A stretch of 64,000 bases of DNA from Lysobacter capsici. GTDB taxonomy: Bacteria > Pseudomonadota > Gammaproteobacteria > Xanthomonadales > Xanthomonadaceae. The stretch lies in the NCBI RefSeq assembly GCF_018732085.1, contig NZ_CP076103.1:434001-498000 (forward strand). The letters are read 5' to 3'. The notes under the pieces were generated by a model. That model did no database searches. It was not told the origin of the DNA and saw nothing but the letters and a program-made list of their open reading frames with translations. Below are positions 24,301 through 33,837 of this stretch, piece after piece (the first letter of the stretch is position 1; each line of letters starts with the position of its first letter). The translations under genes and the position numbers were made by a program.

Positions 24301-24847
24301 TCTGTTCGTGGCCGCGTCTGCGGCGCGCGGGTTGCGGGGCCGGCCGAAAGCGCAGCACGCCGTCCTGTTCGACCAGCACCAGCTCGCCCAATTGCAGTGC
24401 ATCGGATCGGATCGAATCGTCCCGATACGCCTGGTCCAACCTCGAGGCGGCGGACTCGGACGCCATCGCGCGCAATTCGCCGAGCCAGCGACCGACCGGC
24501 GCGGCCGTCTTCCACGCGGCATAGCGGATCGGGACGGCGGCGCGCAGGCTCTCGCGGTAGTCGTAGTCGAATCCCTCGATGGCTTGCAGGATCAACGCCG
24601 TGCGCACCCAGGCGGGATCGCCGCTGTTCAACGCCTTCTCGGCGCAGCGAATCGCCAGGCCCAGGAGTGTGCGGCGCATGGCGTCGTCGATGAGCGCGCG
24701 CAGATCGGCCGCCTGCCGGGACTCCAGCGACAGGTAACTTTCGGCCAGTAACTGCCCGGCTTGGGCAGCGTCGTCGTTCTTGGGCCAACGCAGTTGCATG
24801 GTCGCGATGCGCGACAGGATTTCGATGCAGTTATCGAAACGATTCAT
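24290..24847 (-). CDS. Hypothetical protein
   Basis: A 185-residue soluble protein I do not recognise. It begins MNRFDNCIEILSRIATMQLR and is mostly helical, with a charged middle (ESRQAADLRALIDDAMRRT) and no signal, membrane segment or cysteine cluster. The C-terminus (QLGELVLVEQDGVLRFRPAP) reads like a short beta region, followed by an Arg-rich tail that ends within the 15 bp tandem repeat. An upstream in-frame start at 24904 is possible but adds only low-complexity Arg/Ala/Thr residues. It is convergent with yeiH and co-directional with speE, which lies downstream. Confidence 0.6.
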   Translation of the reverse strand: MNRFDNCIEILSRIATMQLRWPKNDDAAQAGQLLAESYLSLESRQAADLRALIDDAMRRTLLGLAIRCAEKALNSGDPAWVRTALILQAIEGFDYDYRESLRAAVPIRYAAWKTAAPVGRWLGELRAMASESAASRLDQAYRDDSIRSDALQLGELVLVEQDGVLRFRPAPQPARRRRGHEQIRS

Positions 24848-24908
24848 GCCTGGGCGCCGCGCGCGGGTTGTCGTTGCGGCCAGTGTGCGCCGGGCTGCGC
24901 GCAAAGCA

Positions 24909-24932
24909 AAAGGCCCCGCGATGCGGGGCCTT
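24909..24932 (-). terminator. speE terminator
   Basis: AAGGCCCCGC-GAT-GCGGGGCCTT is a perfect GC-rich hairpin 21 bp beyond the speE stop. On the minus strand it is followed by TTTGCTTTGC, a modest T-rich tract. Confidence 0.8.
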
Positions 24933-24952
24933 GGTCGGCATTGAACGGCGGT

Positions 24953-25807
24953 TTACTCGCCCAGCGCCTGCGCCACGAATGCCGGCGTCGACAACGCGCC
25001 GTGGTGGATGCCGGCGTTGTAGTACTTGCTGTCGAAGGTCTTGGCCTTCGCGTCGGCTTCGCGGAATTCGAAACCGCCGGCGCTCTTGCGCGCCAGGGTG
25101 CAGCTCCACCAGCCGGTCGGGTAGCACGGCTGCGGGAACGGCAGGGTCTTGAACGACTGGAAGCCGGCCTTGCCCATCTCGGTGCGCATTTCCTGGATCA
25201 GCTTGAGCAGCATCAGCGGCGACTCGGACTGCTGGACCAGGATGCCGTCCTCGCGCAGCGCGCGGAAACAGCTTTCGTAGAAGGCCTTGTTGAACAATCC
25301 CTCGGCCGGGCCGACCGGATCGGTCGAGTCGACGATGATGATGTCGACGCTGCCGGTCGGGCGGTTGGCCATGTAGGCGATGCCGTCGTCGAACAGCAAC
25401 TGCGCGCGCGCGTCGCCGTTGCGGTCGCACAGCTCCGGGAACCACTTCTCGGCCATGCGCGTGACCTGTTCGTCGATGTCGCACTGCACCGCCTCGGCCA
25501 CGCCGTCGTGCTTGAGCACTTCGCGCAGGGTGCCGCAGTCGCCGCCGCCGATGATGACCACGTTCTTCGGCGCGGCGTGAGTGAACAGCGCCGGGTGCGA
25601 CATCATCTCGTGATAGAGGAAGTTGTCGCGGGTGGTCAGCATGACCGCGCCGTCGATCAGCATCAGGTTGCCCCAGTCGGTCGTCTCATAGATCTCGATC
25701 TTCTGGAACGGGGACTGCACTTCATCGAGCTTGCGGGTGATCCGATAGCCGATGGACGAGCCGGTCGGCTCGAAGTTTTCGTAATGCCACGTCGGTTCGG
25801 TCGTCAT
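24953..25807 (-). CDS. speE: Polyamine aminopropyltransferase (spermidine synthase)
   Basis: A 284-residue spermidine synthase, which transfers aminopropyl from decarboxylated S-adenosylmethionine to putrescine. The nucleotide-binding motif IIGGGDCGTLREVLKH has Cys in place of the common Gly. The catalytic segment IIVDSTDPVGPAEGLF and the C-terminal PCYPTGWWSCTLA are characteristic. It is divergent from speA across 253 bp, grouping two polyamine genes. Confidence 0.95.
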   Translation of the reverse strand: MTTEPTWHYENFEPTGSSIGYRITRKLDEVQSPFQKIEIYETTDWGNLMLIDGAVMLTTRDNFLYHEMMSHPALFTHAAPKNVVIIGGGDCGTLREVLKHDGVAEAVQCDIDEQVTRMAEKWFPELCDRNGDARAQLLFDDGIAYMANRPTGSVDIIIVDSTDPVGPAEGLFNKAFYESCFRALREDGILVQQSESPLMLLKLIQEMRTEMGKAGFQSFKTLPFPQPCYPTGWWSCTLARKSAGGFEFREADAKAKTFDSKYYNAGIHHGALSTPAFVAQALGE

Positions 25808-26060
25808 GCGCTTGCTTCCTGAGCTGAGGCGAAATCGCGGATCGCCCGGGTCCGATGGCCCGGCGCGTGCCCGGGAGCGATCCGGGCTTGGGGCGCGGAT
25901 TGTAGCGAACCCGCATGAACGTTCGTCGCGAGGCGGCCGTCCGGACCGGCGAATGTGCCGATTCGGCTCCCGCGCCGGCGGGTTCCCGGTCGCGGGGGCC
26001 CCCTCGCCGGACGCGGCCTGTAGAATGCGTCTTCCCCACGGTTTTCTGGAAAGCCCGCCG

Positions 26061-27950
26061 ATGTCCGACTGGTCGCTCGATCAGGCCCGCAAGACCTATT
26101 CGATCCCGCATTGGTCCGAAGGTTACTTCGACATCGACGGCGCCGGCCGCATCGTGGTCAAGCCGCGCGGCGAGCGCGGTCCGACCGTGGCCCTGCCCGA
26201 AGTCGTCGACGCCGCGCGCGCGCAGGGCGCCAAGCTGCCGATGCTGGTGCGCTTTCCCGACATCCTCGGCGATCGCCTGGGCGCGCTGCAGGGCGCCTTC
26301 GCCCAGGCCATGCGCGACTGGGACTACGCCGGCGGCTACACCGCGGTCTATCCGATCAAGGTCAACCAGCATCACGGCGTGGCCGGCACCCTGGCCTCGC
26401 ACGCCGGCGAAGGCTTCGGCCTGGAAGCGGGCAGCAAGCCCGAGCTGATGGCGGTGCTGGCGCTGAGCCGGCCGGGCGGGCTGATCGTCTGCAACGGCTA
26501 CAAGGACCGCGAGTACATCCGCCTGGCGCTGATCGGGCGCAAGCTCGGCATGGAAACCTACATCGTCGTCGAGAAGCCCTCGGAACTGCAGCTGGTGTTC
26601 GAGGAAGCCAAGGCGCTCGGCGTGAAGCCGGGCCTGGGCGTGCGCATGCGGCTCGCCTCGCTGGGCGCCGGCAAGTGGCAGAACAGCGGCGGCGACAAGG
26701 CCAAGTTCGGCCTGAGCCCGCGCCAGGTGCTGGACCTGTGGAAGCAACTGCGCGACAGCGGCCTGCAGGACTGCCTGGGCCTGCTGCATTTCCACATGGG
26801 CTCGCAGATCTCCAACGTGCGCGACATCGCCAACGGCATGCGCGAAGCGACGCGCTATTTCATCGAACTGTCCAAGCTCGGCGCCAACGTGCGCTACATG
26901 GACGTCGGCGGCGGCCTGGGCATCGATTACGAAGGCACCCGTTCGCGCAGCTATTGCTCGATCAACTACGGCGTCAATCAGTACGCGTCGAACATCGTCC
27001 AGCCGCTGGCCGAGGCGTGTCAGGAATACGGCCTGACCCCGCCGCGCATCGTCACCGAATGCGGCCGCGCGATGACCGCGCACCACGCGGTGCTGGTCGC
27101 CAACGTCTCGGAAATCGAGGAAGCGCCCGAAGGCCGGGTGCCGCCGTCGCACGACGACGAGCCGGCGGTGATCCGCCATCTGCGCGAGATCCACGACGAA
27201 CTGGACCTGCGCCCGGCGGTGGAGCTGTTTCACGAGGCCCAGCACCATCACGGCGAAGGTTTGTCGCTGTACGCGCTCGGCCAGATCGATCTGACCCACC
27301 GCGCGCGCATCGACGATCTGTTCTACGCGATCGCGCATGCGGTGCGCGCGCGCCTGGACGTGGGCGAGAAGAGCCATCGCGATCTGCTCGACGAACTCAA
27401 CGAGCGCCTGGTCGACAAGTACTTCGTCAATTTCAGCGTGTTCGAATCGATGCCGGACGTGTGGGCGATCGACCAGGTGTTCCCGATCGCGCCGATCGAG
27501 CGCTTGAACGAAATGCCGGACCGGCGCGGCGTGATCGCCGACCTGACCTGCGATTCGGACGGCAAGATCGACACCTACGTCGAGAACGAAGGCCTGGACA
27601 GCTCGCTGCCGTTGCATGCGCTCAAGCCGGGCGAAAGCTATCGGCTGGGTTTCTTCCTGGTGGGCGCGTATCAGGAAATCCTCGGCGACATCCACAACCT
27701 GTTCGGCGACACCGACGCGGTGGAAGTGCGGGTCGACGGCGACGGTTACCGCCTGGCGCAGCAGCGCCGCGGCGACACCACCGACGTCATGCTCGACTAC
27801 GTCGGCTACAAGCTGGCCGACCTGCGCGAGGCGTATCGCGACAAGGTCGCCGCGGCGAATCTGCCGGCCGACGAAGCCGCGTGGTTGGACGAGGCGCTGG
27901 AAACCGGGTTGACCGGTTACACCTATCTCAGCGACGCGCCGTTGGCTTGA
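26061..27950 (+). CDS. speA: Biosynthetic arginine decarboxylase
   Basis: A 629-residue PLP enzyme (fold III) that converts arginine to agmatine, the entry to putrescine synthesis. Lys100 in YPIKVNQHH is the PLP lysine; HFHMGSQISN and VGGGLGIDYEGT are the other cofactor-binding segments, and the C-terminal part has the substrate Cys region DLTCDSDGK. The start MSDWSLDQAR is preferred over an upstream in-frame one because GGAAAG precedes 26061. A TAGAAT hexamer at 26021-26026 may be a -10 box. A YciI-like gene follows 14 bp later. Confidence 0.96.
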   Translation: MSDWSLDQARKTYSIPHWSEGYFDIDGAGRIVVKPRGERGPTVALPEVVDAARAQGAKLPMLVRFPDILGDRLGALQGAFAQAMRDWDYAGGYTAVYPIKVNQHHGVAGTLASHAGEGFGLEAGSKPELMAVLALSRPGGLIVCNGYKDREYIRLALIGRKLGMETYIVVEKPSELQLVFEEAKALGVKPGLGVRMRLASLGAGKWQNSGGDKAKFGLSPRQVLDLWKQLRDSGLQDCLGLLHFHMGSQISNVRDIANGMREATRYFIELSKLGANVRYMDVGGGLGIDYEGTRSRSYCSINYGVNQYASNIVQPLAEACQEYGLTPPRIVTECGRAMTAHHAVLVANVSEIEEAPEGRVPPSHDDEPAVIRHLREIHDELDLRPAVELFHEAQHHHGEGLSLYALGQIDLTHRARIDDLFYAIAHAVRARLDVGEKSHRDLLDELNERLVDKYFVNFSVFESMPDVWAIDQVFPIAPIERLNEMPDRRGVIADLTCDSDGKIDTYVENEGLDSSLPLHALKPGESYRLGFFLVGAYQEILGDIHNLFGDTDAVEVRVDGDGYRLAQQRRGDTTDVMLDYVGYKLADLREAYRDKVAAANLPADEAAWLDEALETGLTGYTYLSDAPLA

Positions 27951-27964
27951 GCGGGTACGAGACA

Positions 27965-28216
27965 ATGAATCGTTACTTGGTCATGGCCATGCGCCTGCCG
28001 CAGTTCGACAGCGAGCAGATCGGGCCGCATCGCGACTTCCTCGACGGCCTGCGCGAGCAGGGCCGACTGGAGCTGGCCGGCGGCTTTTCCGACAAGAGCG
28101 GCGGCGCCTACGTGCTGCGCGCGGTCGACCTGGAACAGGCCCGCGTGCTGGCCTTCGGCGACCCGCTGCACATCACGGGTTCGTCGCGGGTCGACGTGTA
28201 CGAATGGCTGACCTGA
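27965..28216 (+). CDS. YciI-like small protein
   Basis: An 83-residue single-domain protein of the YciI/DGPF ferredoxin-like fold. The pattern RYLVMAMRLP ... HRDFLDGLREQGRLELAGGF ... QARVLAFGDPLH is typical. The family's biochemical role is poorly defined. It begins 14 bp after speA and is probably co-transcribed. Confidence 0.82.
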   Translation: MNRYLVMAMRLPQFDSEQIGPHRDFLDGLREQGRLELAGGFSDKSGGAYVLRAVDLEQARVLAFGDPLHITGSSRVDVYEWLT

Positions 28217-28430
28217 ACGGCCGTCGCGTCGGCTTCACCGCGTCGATGCTTGCGCGTTCAGGCAGATAGGGGTCGCGGTTGCGTATACGTGGACGGGTTC
28301 GCGTGTACGCGTATGAGATCGGTCGCAGCAACGCGGCGTTGCCGCATGGCACGATGGCCGGGCCTGGCGTCCGGTCGTGCCGAATCATGGTTTTTGCAAC
28401 ATCAAGCGCCCGAACGGGCAGAAGGTTGAA

Positions 28431-29315
28431 ATGAAAGTAGGGGTGATCGGTCTGGGAGCCATGGGCGCGCCGATGGCGCGTTATGTGCATGGCAAGGGCG
28501 TGTTGACCGCGGTGGGCAACCGCACGCAGTCCAAGGCCGACGCGCTGGCGTCGGAGCTGGACGTGCGCGCGGCGCGTTCGCCGGCGAATTTCGCCGATTG
28601 CGACCTGGTGATCCTGTGCGTGTCGCTGGACGCGGACGTGCTGGAGAACGTCGCCGCCCTGGCCGAGGTGCTCAAGCCCGGCGCGATCGTGGTCGACCAT
28701 TCCACCGTCTCGCTGGAAACCGCGCGCCGTTCGGCGGCGATGCTGGCCGCGCACAATATCGGCTTCCTCGACGCGCCGGTGTCCGGCGGCGCCGAGGGCG
28801 CGCGCAACGGCAAGCTGTCGATCATGGTCGGCGGCGACGAAGCGCAGCTCGAACGCGTGCGCGATGTGCTCGACAGTTACGCCGCGCGCATCACCCACAT
28901 GGGCGGTACCGGCGCGGGTCAGGCGACCAAGGCGATCAACCAGATTCTGGTGGCCGGCATCAACGAAGCGGTATGCGAAGGTCTGGCGCTGGGCGAGAAG
29001 CTCGGCCTGGAACCCGAGCGCCTGCTGCCGACGTTGATGGCCGGCGCGGCCAGCAACTGGTTCCTCGACAAGCGCGGCGCGACCATGCTGCGCGATGATT
29101 TCGCGCCGGGCTTCAAATGCCAGCACATGCTCAAGGATTTGCGCATCGTCCAGGGCATCGCGCGCGACAGCGGCATCCGCACCAACACCATCGACCAGGC
29201 CGCGGCGGATTACGCCGAACTGATCGAGCGCGGGCACGGTGAGTCGGATACCTCGGCGCTGATCGCGCTCAAGCGTGCGCGTGCGGTGGTGGAGTCCGAC
29301 GCCGAACAGGCGTGA
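28431..29315 (+). CDS. NAD(P)-dependent beta-hydroxyacid dehydrogenase family
   Basis: A 294-residue member of the 3-hydroxyisobutyrate dehydrogenase/tartronate semialdehyde reductase family. The Rossmann fingerprint is VGVIGLGAMGAPMARY at residues 3-18, the substrate motif FLDAPVSGGAEGARNG near 118-133, and the catalytic lysine lies in GAGQATKAINQIL. The exact substrate cannot be assigned. The start MKVGVIGLG has AAGG upstream; an earlier in-frame start at 28377 would add an unlikely N-terminal tail. It stands alone. Confidence 0.92.
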   Translation: MKVGVIGLGAMGAPMARYVHGKGVLTAVGNRTQSKADALASELDVRAARSPANFADCDLVILCVSLDADVLENVAALAEVLKPGAIVVDHSTVSLETARRSAAMLAAHNIGFLDAPVSGGAEGARNGKLSIMVGGDEAQLERVRDVLDSYAARITHMGGTGAGQATKAINQILVAGINEAVCEGLALGEKLGLEPERLLPTLMAGAASNWFLDKRGATMLRDDFAPGFKCQHMLKDLRIVQGIARDSGIRTNTIDQAAADYAELIERGHGESDTSALIALKRARAVVESDAEQA

Positions 29316-29390
29316 GGTTCGGCGCGCGCTGCGCGCGCCGGTTTCATCGAGGCTGATCGACGCGGCCGGGTCGCAACGACCCGGCTCTGG

Positions 29391-29410
29391 ATCCCCGCCT
29401 TCGCGGGGAT
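29391..29410. repeat. Short REP palindrome
   Basis: ATCCCCGCCTTCGCGGGGAT is a perfect-stem palindrome of the type scattered widely in Xanthomonadaceae and other proteobacteria. Confidence 0.8.
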
Positions 29411-29488
29411 GACGGTCTTGGGGATTTGTCGCTTGCTTGCCGTCAACGCGGTGCTTGCATCGCAATGCCTTGCTGCGCGCATCATTTT

Positions 29489-29592
29489 CGCTTGCCGCTT
29501 GCCGCTTGCCGCTTGCCGCTTGCCGCTTGCCGCTTGCCGCTTGCCGCTTGCCGCTTGCCGCTTGCCGCTTGCCGCTTGCCGCTTGCCGCTTG
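29489..29592. repeat. Minisatellite (CGCTTGC)14
   Basis: Fourteen perfect tandem copies of the 7-mer CGCTTGC plus a six-base partial copy. All frames stay open through it, giving a repeated SGKRQAA-type string on the minus strand, but no flanking gene supports translation. Confidence 0.95.
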
Positions 29593-29673
29593 GATTGCCG
29601 TTGCCGTTGCTGTCGAGATTTTCCGTGGCTTCGGATTTGGCTTTGTGCTTGAGCCGGAAGTGGCGCAGTCCAT

Positions 29674-29979
29674 CCAGCGCTGCGCCGCCTGTAACTCGCG
29701 TTAGCAAGCGCACACCCGGAGGGCGGCGTGCAGGATGCACGCCGTGCGCCACCGGGACATGGATGTCCCGTGTGGTGCATGCCCGCGGAAGCTCCGCACT
29801 TGCGGGCCCTTGATTCAAAGAAAAACGCTTTTTCTTGAATCAACAGCCCGCACGATCGGTGCCGACGCAGGCATGCGCCACACGGGACATCCTGTCCCGG
29901 TGGCGCACGGCGCACATCCCTGTGCGCCGCCCTCCGGGTGTGCTTTTGTTCTCGCGAGGTAGTGGCCTCGCAGCGCTGG
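29674..29979. repeat. Composite inverted repeat, short copy
   Basis: A ~306 bp relative of the element at 2707-3229. The outer ends CCAGCGCTGCG (29674) and CGCAGCGCTGG (29979) are inverted, as are the internal CACCCGGAGGGCGGCG and CGCCGCCCTCCGGGTG blocks. The central part is much shorter than in the first copy: the CTTTCTTTTGT arms are missing. Confidence 0.8.
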
Positions 29980-30019
29980 ATGAACTGCAAGACTTCAGGC
30001 GAAAGCTACATGGCCTCCC

Positions 30020-30115
30020 TGTAGGAGCGGCGCGAGCCGCGACCGCGAATCACGGCTACGGCGCAGGCTTCGAAGTTGTCGTGATGGCGCGGTCGCGGCT
30101 CGCGCCGCTCCTACA
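30020..30115. repeat. REP-like inverted repeat
   Basis: GTAGGAGCGGCGCGAGC ... GCTCGCGCCGCTCCTAC pair with a ~45 bp loop, directly after the composite repeat. Same family as 970-1053. Confidence 0.85.
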
Positions 30116-30205
30116 GGGGCTTCGGTGGACCACGGATAAGCGGCTCGGCTTCAGGCTCAAGTCACGCAAAGCGAAAGCCAAGATCAGGATCAAAACTTCA
30201 ATAGC

Positions 30206-30234
30206 AAATCGCCCCGCATAGAGCGGGGCGATTT
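30206..30234. terminator. Bidirectional hairpin
   Basis: AAATCGCCCCGC-ATAGA-GCGGGGCGATTT is a perfect stem with A and T flanks on both strands, between convergent genes. It looks like a bidirectional terminator. Confidence 0.7.
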
Positions 30235-30373
30235 CGTTGGTTGCGATGGTCGATCGAGCCGCGTCTATGGCTTCAGGCGCGAGCGGCTAATCGACCGGCA
30301 CGTTGCCGCAAGCGCCGGATCCGGCACGCCTCGCAAAATGCGACCCATGCAGAGCGACGCACAACGTCGCCGA

Positions 30374-30787
30374 TCAACGGGTAGCAAACCCCTTGCCCCG
30401 CCGCATGATCCGCTCCCCGAGCAACGCCCCGCCGAACGCCGCCGACAGACTCAACACGATCGCCAGCGCGTTGTAGCGCAACGCCCCCACCATCGTGCGC
30501 ATCGGCAACGGACTGTCCGGCATCGCCATCGACACGATCGCGAACAAGGTCAGGCTCCACATCGCCACCATCAACAGCAGCGCGACCCAACGAAAATGCG
30601 CGTGGCGCGCGATCGCGCCGCCGATGCCCATCGCGATCAGGGCCGCGAATACGTCGATCAGCGGGATCGCACCCAGGCCGGTCTGGATCGCCTGGCGCGA
30701 ATCCAGGCCGAGGTATTTGGTGAAGATGCCGAACAGCAACAACATGCCCGCCGCGCTCAGGCAGCCCAGAAGAATGCGCTTGTCCAT
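30374..30787 (-). CDS. Small integral membrane protein, unknown
   Basis: A 137-residue protein with four predicted membrane segments: about 5-21, 41-59, 67-87 and 105-125. The N-terminus is MDKRILLGCLSAAGMLLLF; the tail RIMRRGKGFATR is basic, suggesting a cytoplasmic end. I recognise no family. It stands alone, with repeats downstream and a gene-free gap upstream. Confidence 0.65.
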   Translation of the reverse strand: MDKRILLGCLSAAGMLLLFGIFTKYLGLDSRQAIQTGLGAIPLIDVFAALIAMGIGGAIARHAHFRWVALLLMVAMWSLTLFAIVSMAMPDSPLPMRTMVGALRYNALAIVLSLSAAFGGALLGERIMRRGKGFATR

Positions 30788-31251
30788 CCGTTCCCCAACG
30801 ACTTCATTAGCCGGCGCAGTCTACTTCGCCGCACGCGCGAGGCAGGGTGACCGGCGTCGCGCTGTCGCCGCCGACCCGACCGGAAGGCAGCGCTGAGCCG
30901 ACGCACGGTTGCGCGCAATCGGGCGTATGGGTTGCGTTCCCGGCGGCCGTCGCGAGCCTCAAACCCGCGACATGCCAGGTGGCCTGCCGCCGGGCACGCG
31001 CGAGGTGGATGAACGGGGACGCTCGATACTTATGCGAAAGCCGAACGGGCACATCGCTGGAGGTCGCATGGCGAAGATTCCGCCAACGGCGGATGGTCGC
31101 CGTCGAATGCGCCTCGCGATCGCGCGCTTGGTTGCGCGGCGTCGCGCAGGATGCAATCGCGCGGCCGCCCCGCATGCATCCGGGGTAGGCAACAACACGC
31201 CGGGCACATGGCCCGGCGTTTTGATGACATCCGAACGCCGCGCGCGGCGGC
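30788..31251. other. Gap with one hairpin, otherwise nothing seen
   Basis: A 464 bp stretch between two minus-strand genes. Several frames are open by base composition only. Apart from the hairpin at 31197-31219 no structure stands out. Confidence 0.5.
31197..31219 (-). terminator. Hairpin after the SPOR gene
   Basis: ACGCCGGGC-ACATG-GCCCGGCGT forms a 9 bp perfect stem 32 bp beyond the SPOR gene's stop, ending the argS operon. The flanks are TGTTGTTG on the minus strand and TTTTG on the plus strand. Confidence 0.65.
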
Positions 31252-32148
31252 TTACTGAACCTTGATCGCCATCCCCGGCAAGCCGCTGTCGGCGAGCTTG
31301 CGCTTGGCGTCGGCGAGGTCGCCGGCGGTGCCGTACGGCCCCATGCGCACGCGGTAAACGGTCTTGCCGCTGATCTGCGCCGATTCGACCCGCGCGCCCA
31401 GGCCGAGCATCGCGATCTTGGCCTTCATTTCCTCGGCCTGGCCGGAGGCCTGGAACGCGCCGGCCTGAAGCACGTAACTGGTGTTGTCGTTGGCCGCCGC
31501 GGCCGCGGCCGGACCCTGGGTTGCGGCGACGGTCGGCGGCTTCGGGGTCACGCTGGCCGGCGGGGTCGCGCTGGCGACCTGGGTCGGCGGCGCGGCCGGT
31601 TGCGACGGCGGCGGAGCGATGGTGTCGACCGGCTTGGGCAGGCTGGCGGTGGCCGGCGCGGCGGTGGCCGGGCTGGCCGCGGCGGGATTGCCAGCGGCCG
31701 TGGCCGCGACGGCGGCCGGCTGCGGATTCTTGCGCTGCTGCGCGGCGCGGCGCTGCTCCTCGGCGGCCTCGGTGGCGGCCAGTTCGGCGTCGCTCATTTC
31801 GACTTCCTTGCCCGGCAGCAGGGTGTAGAAGTCGTAGCCGGAGCCTTCCTTGTCGCCCTTGTCGGGCTTGCCGTTCTTGCCGTCGGTCTTGGACGCCGGC
31901 TTGGCGGCGGCGGTGTTGCCTTCGGGCGCGACCGATTCTTCGTCGGCGGTGACCGCGGCGGGTTGGGCGTCGGGATTGGGCTGCGGGCGGAAGAACCCGT
32001 CGCCGCCGTCGGCCTTGAGGAATTTCGGGGCGACCAGGATCACCACCACGCCCAGCAACAGGCCGAGCACGCCCCAGGCCCAGCCGGGCAGGCTGTCGTT
32101 GTTCTGGTTGTTGCGCTTGGCCTGCGATTTACCGCGTCGTGCTGCCAC
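31252..32148 (-). CDS. SPOR domain membrane protein (FtsN-like)
   Basis: A 298-residue bitopic membrane protein. A short basic cytoplasmic tail is followed by one membrane segment (about 22-41), a long Ala/Pro-rich periplasmic linker, and a C-terminal SPOR domain (about 222-298, SYVLQAGAFQASGQAEEMKA ... VYRVRMGPY) that binds denuded septal peptidoglycan. It starts with GTG immediately after the argS TAA, behind a perfect GGAGGT, so the two genes are coupled. The layout fits an FtsN-like division protein, as commonly seen next to argS. Confidence 0.9.
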   Translation of the reverse strand: MAARRGKSQAKRNNQNNDSLPGWAWGVLGLLLGVVVILVAPKFLKADGGDGFFRPQPNPDAQPAAVTADEESVAPEGNTAAAKPASKTDGKNGKPDKGDKEGSGYDFYTLLPGKEVEMSDAELAATEAAEEQRRAAQQRKNPQPAAVAATAAGNPAAASPATAAPATASLPKPVDTIAPPPSQPAAPPTQVASATPPASVTPKPPTVAATQGPAAAAAANDNTSYVLQAGAFQASGQAEEMKAKIAMLGLGARVESAQISGKTVYRVRMGPYGTAGDLADAKRKLADSGLPGMAIKVQ

Positions 32149-33837
32149 TTACATTACCTCCGGGGCGTTGACCCCCAATAGCGCCAGACCGTTCGCAAGC
32201 ACCTGGCGGGTCGCCATCGCCAGCACCAGGCGCGCGTGGCGCTGGTTGGCGTCGTCGACCAGGAACTGATGATCGTTGTAATACGTCTGGAAGGTCTGCG
32301 CCAACTCGAGCAGGAAACCGGCGATCTGGTGCGGTTCCAGGTCGCGTCCGGCCACCGCCACCACGTCCGGGTAGCGCAGCAGGGTGACGATCAATTCGTG
32401 CGCCGCGGCGTCGTTCAGGTCCAGCGCCTGGGCCAGGCCGTGGGCCGGGTCGTAGGACAGGCCGCGCTCGGCCAGCTGGCGCATCAGGCCGCACATGCGC
32501 GCGTGCGAGACCTGCACGTAATAGACCGGATTGTCGAGCGATTGCGAGCGCGCCAGGTCGATGTCGAAGGTCAGCTGCGAATCGGGCTTGCGCGCGACCA
32601 GGAACCAGCGCACCGCGTCGCGGCCGGCTTCGTCGATCAGGTCGCGCAGGGTCAGGTAACTGCCGGCGCGCTTGGACAGCTTCACTTCCTCGCCGCCGCG
32701 CATCACCGTGACCATCTGGTGCAGCACGTACTCGGGCCAGCCTTGCGGGATGCCGGCGTCGAGCGCCTGCAGGCCGGCGCGCACGCGCGCGAGCGAACCG
32801 TGGTGATCCGAGCCCAGCTCGGTGATCGCGCGCTCGTAGCCGCGCTGCCACTTGCTCAGGTGATAGGCGACATCGGGCACGAAGTAGGTGTAGGTGCCGT
32901 CGGACTTGCGCATCACCCGGTCTTTGTCGTCGCCGAAATCGGTGCTGCGCAGCCACAGCGCGCCGCCTTCCTCGTAGGTGTGGCCGTGGGCGACCAGCTC
33001 GCGCACGGTCTCCTCGACCTTGTCCTGCTCGTACAGCGAGCTTTCCAGGAAGTAGACATCGAAGCTGACGCCGTAGGCGGCCAGGTCGGCGTTCTGTTCG
33101 CGGCGCAGGTAGGCCACGGCGAACTGGCGGATCGCGTCGAGGTCGTCGATGTCGCCCTTGCCGGTGACGCGGTGGTTTTCGAATTCGACCGTGGCGCCGT
33201 CGAGGTAGGCGCGGGCGACGTCGCCGATGTAGTCGCCGTTGTAGGCGTTCTCCGGCCAGCCTTCGTCGCCCGGCGCGAGGCCGCGCGCGCGCAGCTGGGT
33301 CGAGATGGCCAGGTTGTTGATCTGTACGCCGGCGTCGTTGTAGTAGAACTCGCGCGTCACGTCCCAGCCGTTGGCGTCGAGCACGCGCGCGATGCAGTCG
33401 CCGATCACCGCCGCGCGGCCGTGGCCGACGTGCAGCGGGCCGGTCGGGTTGGCCGATACGTACTCGACCCCGGCGCGATGGCCGGCGCCGCTGGTGTTGC
33501 GGCCGTAGTTGGCGCCGTGCGCGAAGACCTCGCCGATCTGGCGGCGCCAGGCGGCTTCGTCGACGTGGAAGTTGATGAAGCCCGGGCCGGCGATCTCGAC
33601 CTGGGCGATATCGGCGTTGGCCGGCAACGCGTCGAGCAGCTTTTGCGCCATCTCGCGCGGATTGCTGCGCGCCGGCTTGGCCAGCAGCATCGCGGCGTTG
33701 GTTGAGAAGTCGCCCTGGGCGCGGCTCTTGGGACGCTCGATCACGAAATCGGGCGTGGACAGGTCGGCCGGCAGGGTGCCGGCGGCGCGCAGGGCGTCGA
33801 TGGCCTGTGCGACGAGCGCATGGAGAGTGGCTTTCAC
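32149..33837 (-). CDS. argS: Arginine--tRNA ligase
   Basis: A 562-residue class I synthetase. The N-terminal additional domain (ALVAQAIDALRAAG) precedes the HIGH-like motif HVGHGRAAVIGD; the KMSKS-type loop is VKLSKRAGSY, and the C-terminal DALR anticodon domain ends the protein. The start is taken as GTG at 33837 (VKATLHALVAQAI) to match the usual N-terminus. An ATG at 33879 has AGG upstream and would add 14 residues, so the start is not certain. The SPOR gene follows without a gap. Confidence 0.95.
   Translation of the reverse strand: MKATLHALVAQAIDALRAAGTLPADLSTPDFVIERPKSRAQGDFSTNAAMLLAKPARSNPREMAQKLLDALPANADIAQVEIAGPGFINFHVDEAAWRRQIGEVFAHGANYGRNTSGAGHRAGVEYVSANPTGPLHVGHGRAAVIGDCIARVLDANGWDVTREFYYNDAGVQINNLAISTQLRARGLAPGDEGWPENAYNGDYIGDVARAYLDGATVEFENHRVTGKGDIDDLDAIRQFAVAYLRREQNADLAAYGVSFDVYFLESSLYEQDKVEETVRELVAHGHTYEEGGALWLRSTDFGDDKDRVMRKSDGTYTYFVPDVAYHLSKWQRGYERAITELGSDHHGSLARVRAGLQALDAGIPQGWPEYVLHQMVTVMRGGEEVKLSKRAGSYLTLRDLIDEAGRDAVRWFLVARKPDSQLTFDIDLARSQSLDNPVYYVQVSHARMCGLMRQLAERGLSYDPAHGLAQALDLNDAAAHELIVTLLRYPDVVAVAGRDLEPHQIAGFLLELAQTFQTYYNDHQFLVDDANQRHARLVLAMATRQVLANGLALLGVNAPEVM

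Noticed and set aside
29210..29818. A protein with seven-residue SGKRQAA repeats
   Set aside because: The repeat is only the translation of the 7-mer minisatellite; it overlaps the REP and composite repeats and has no start signal.
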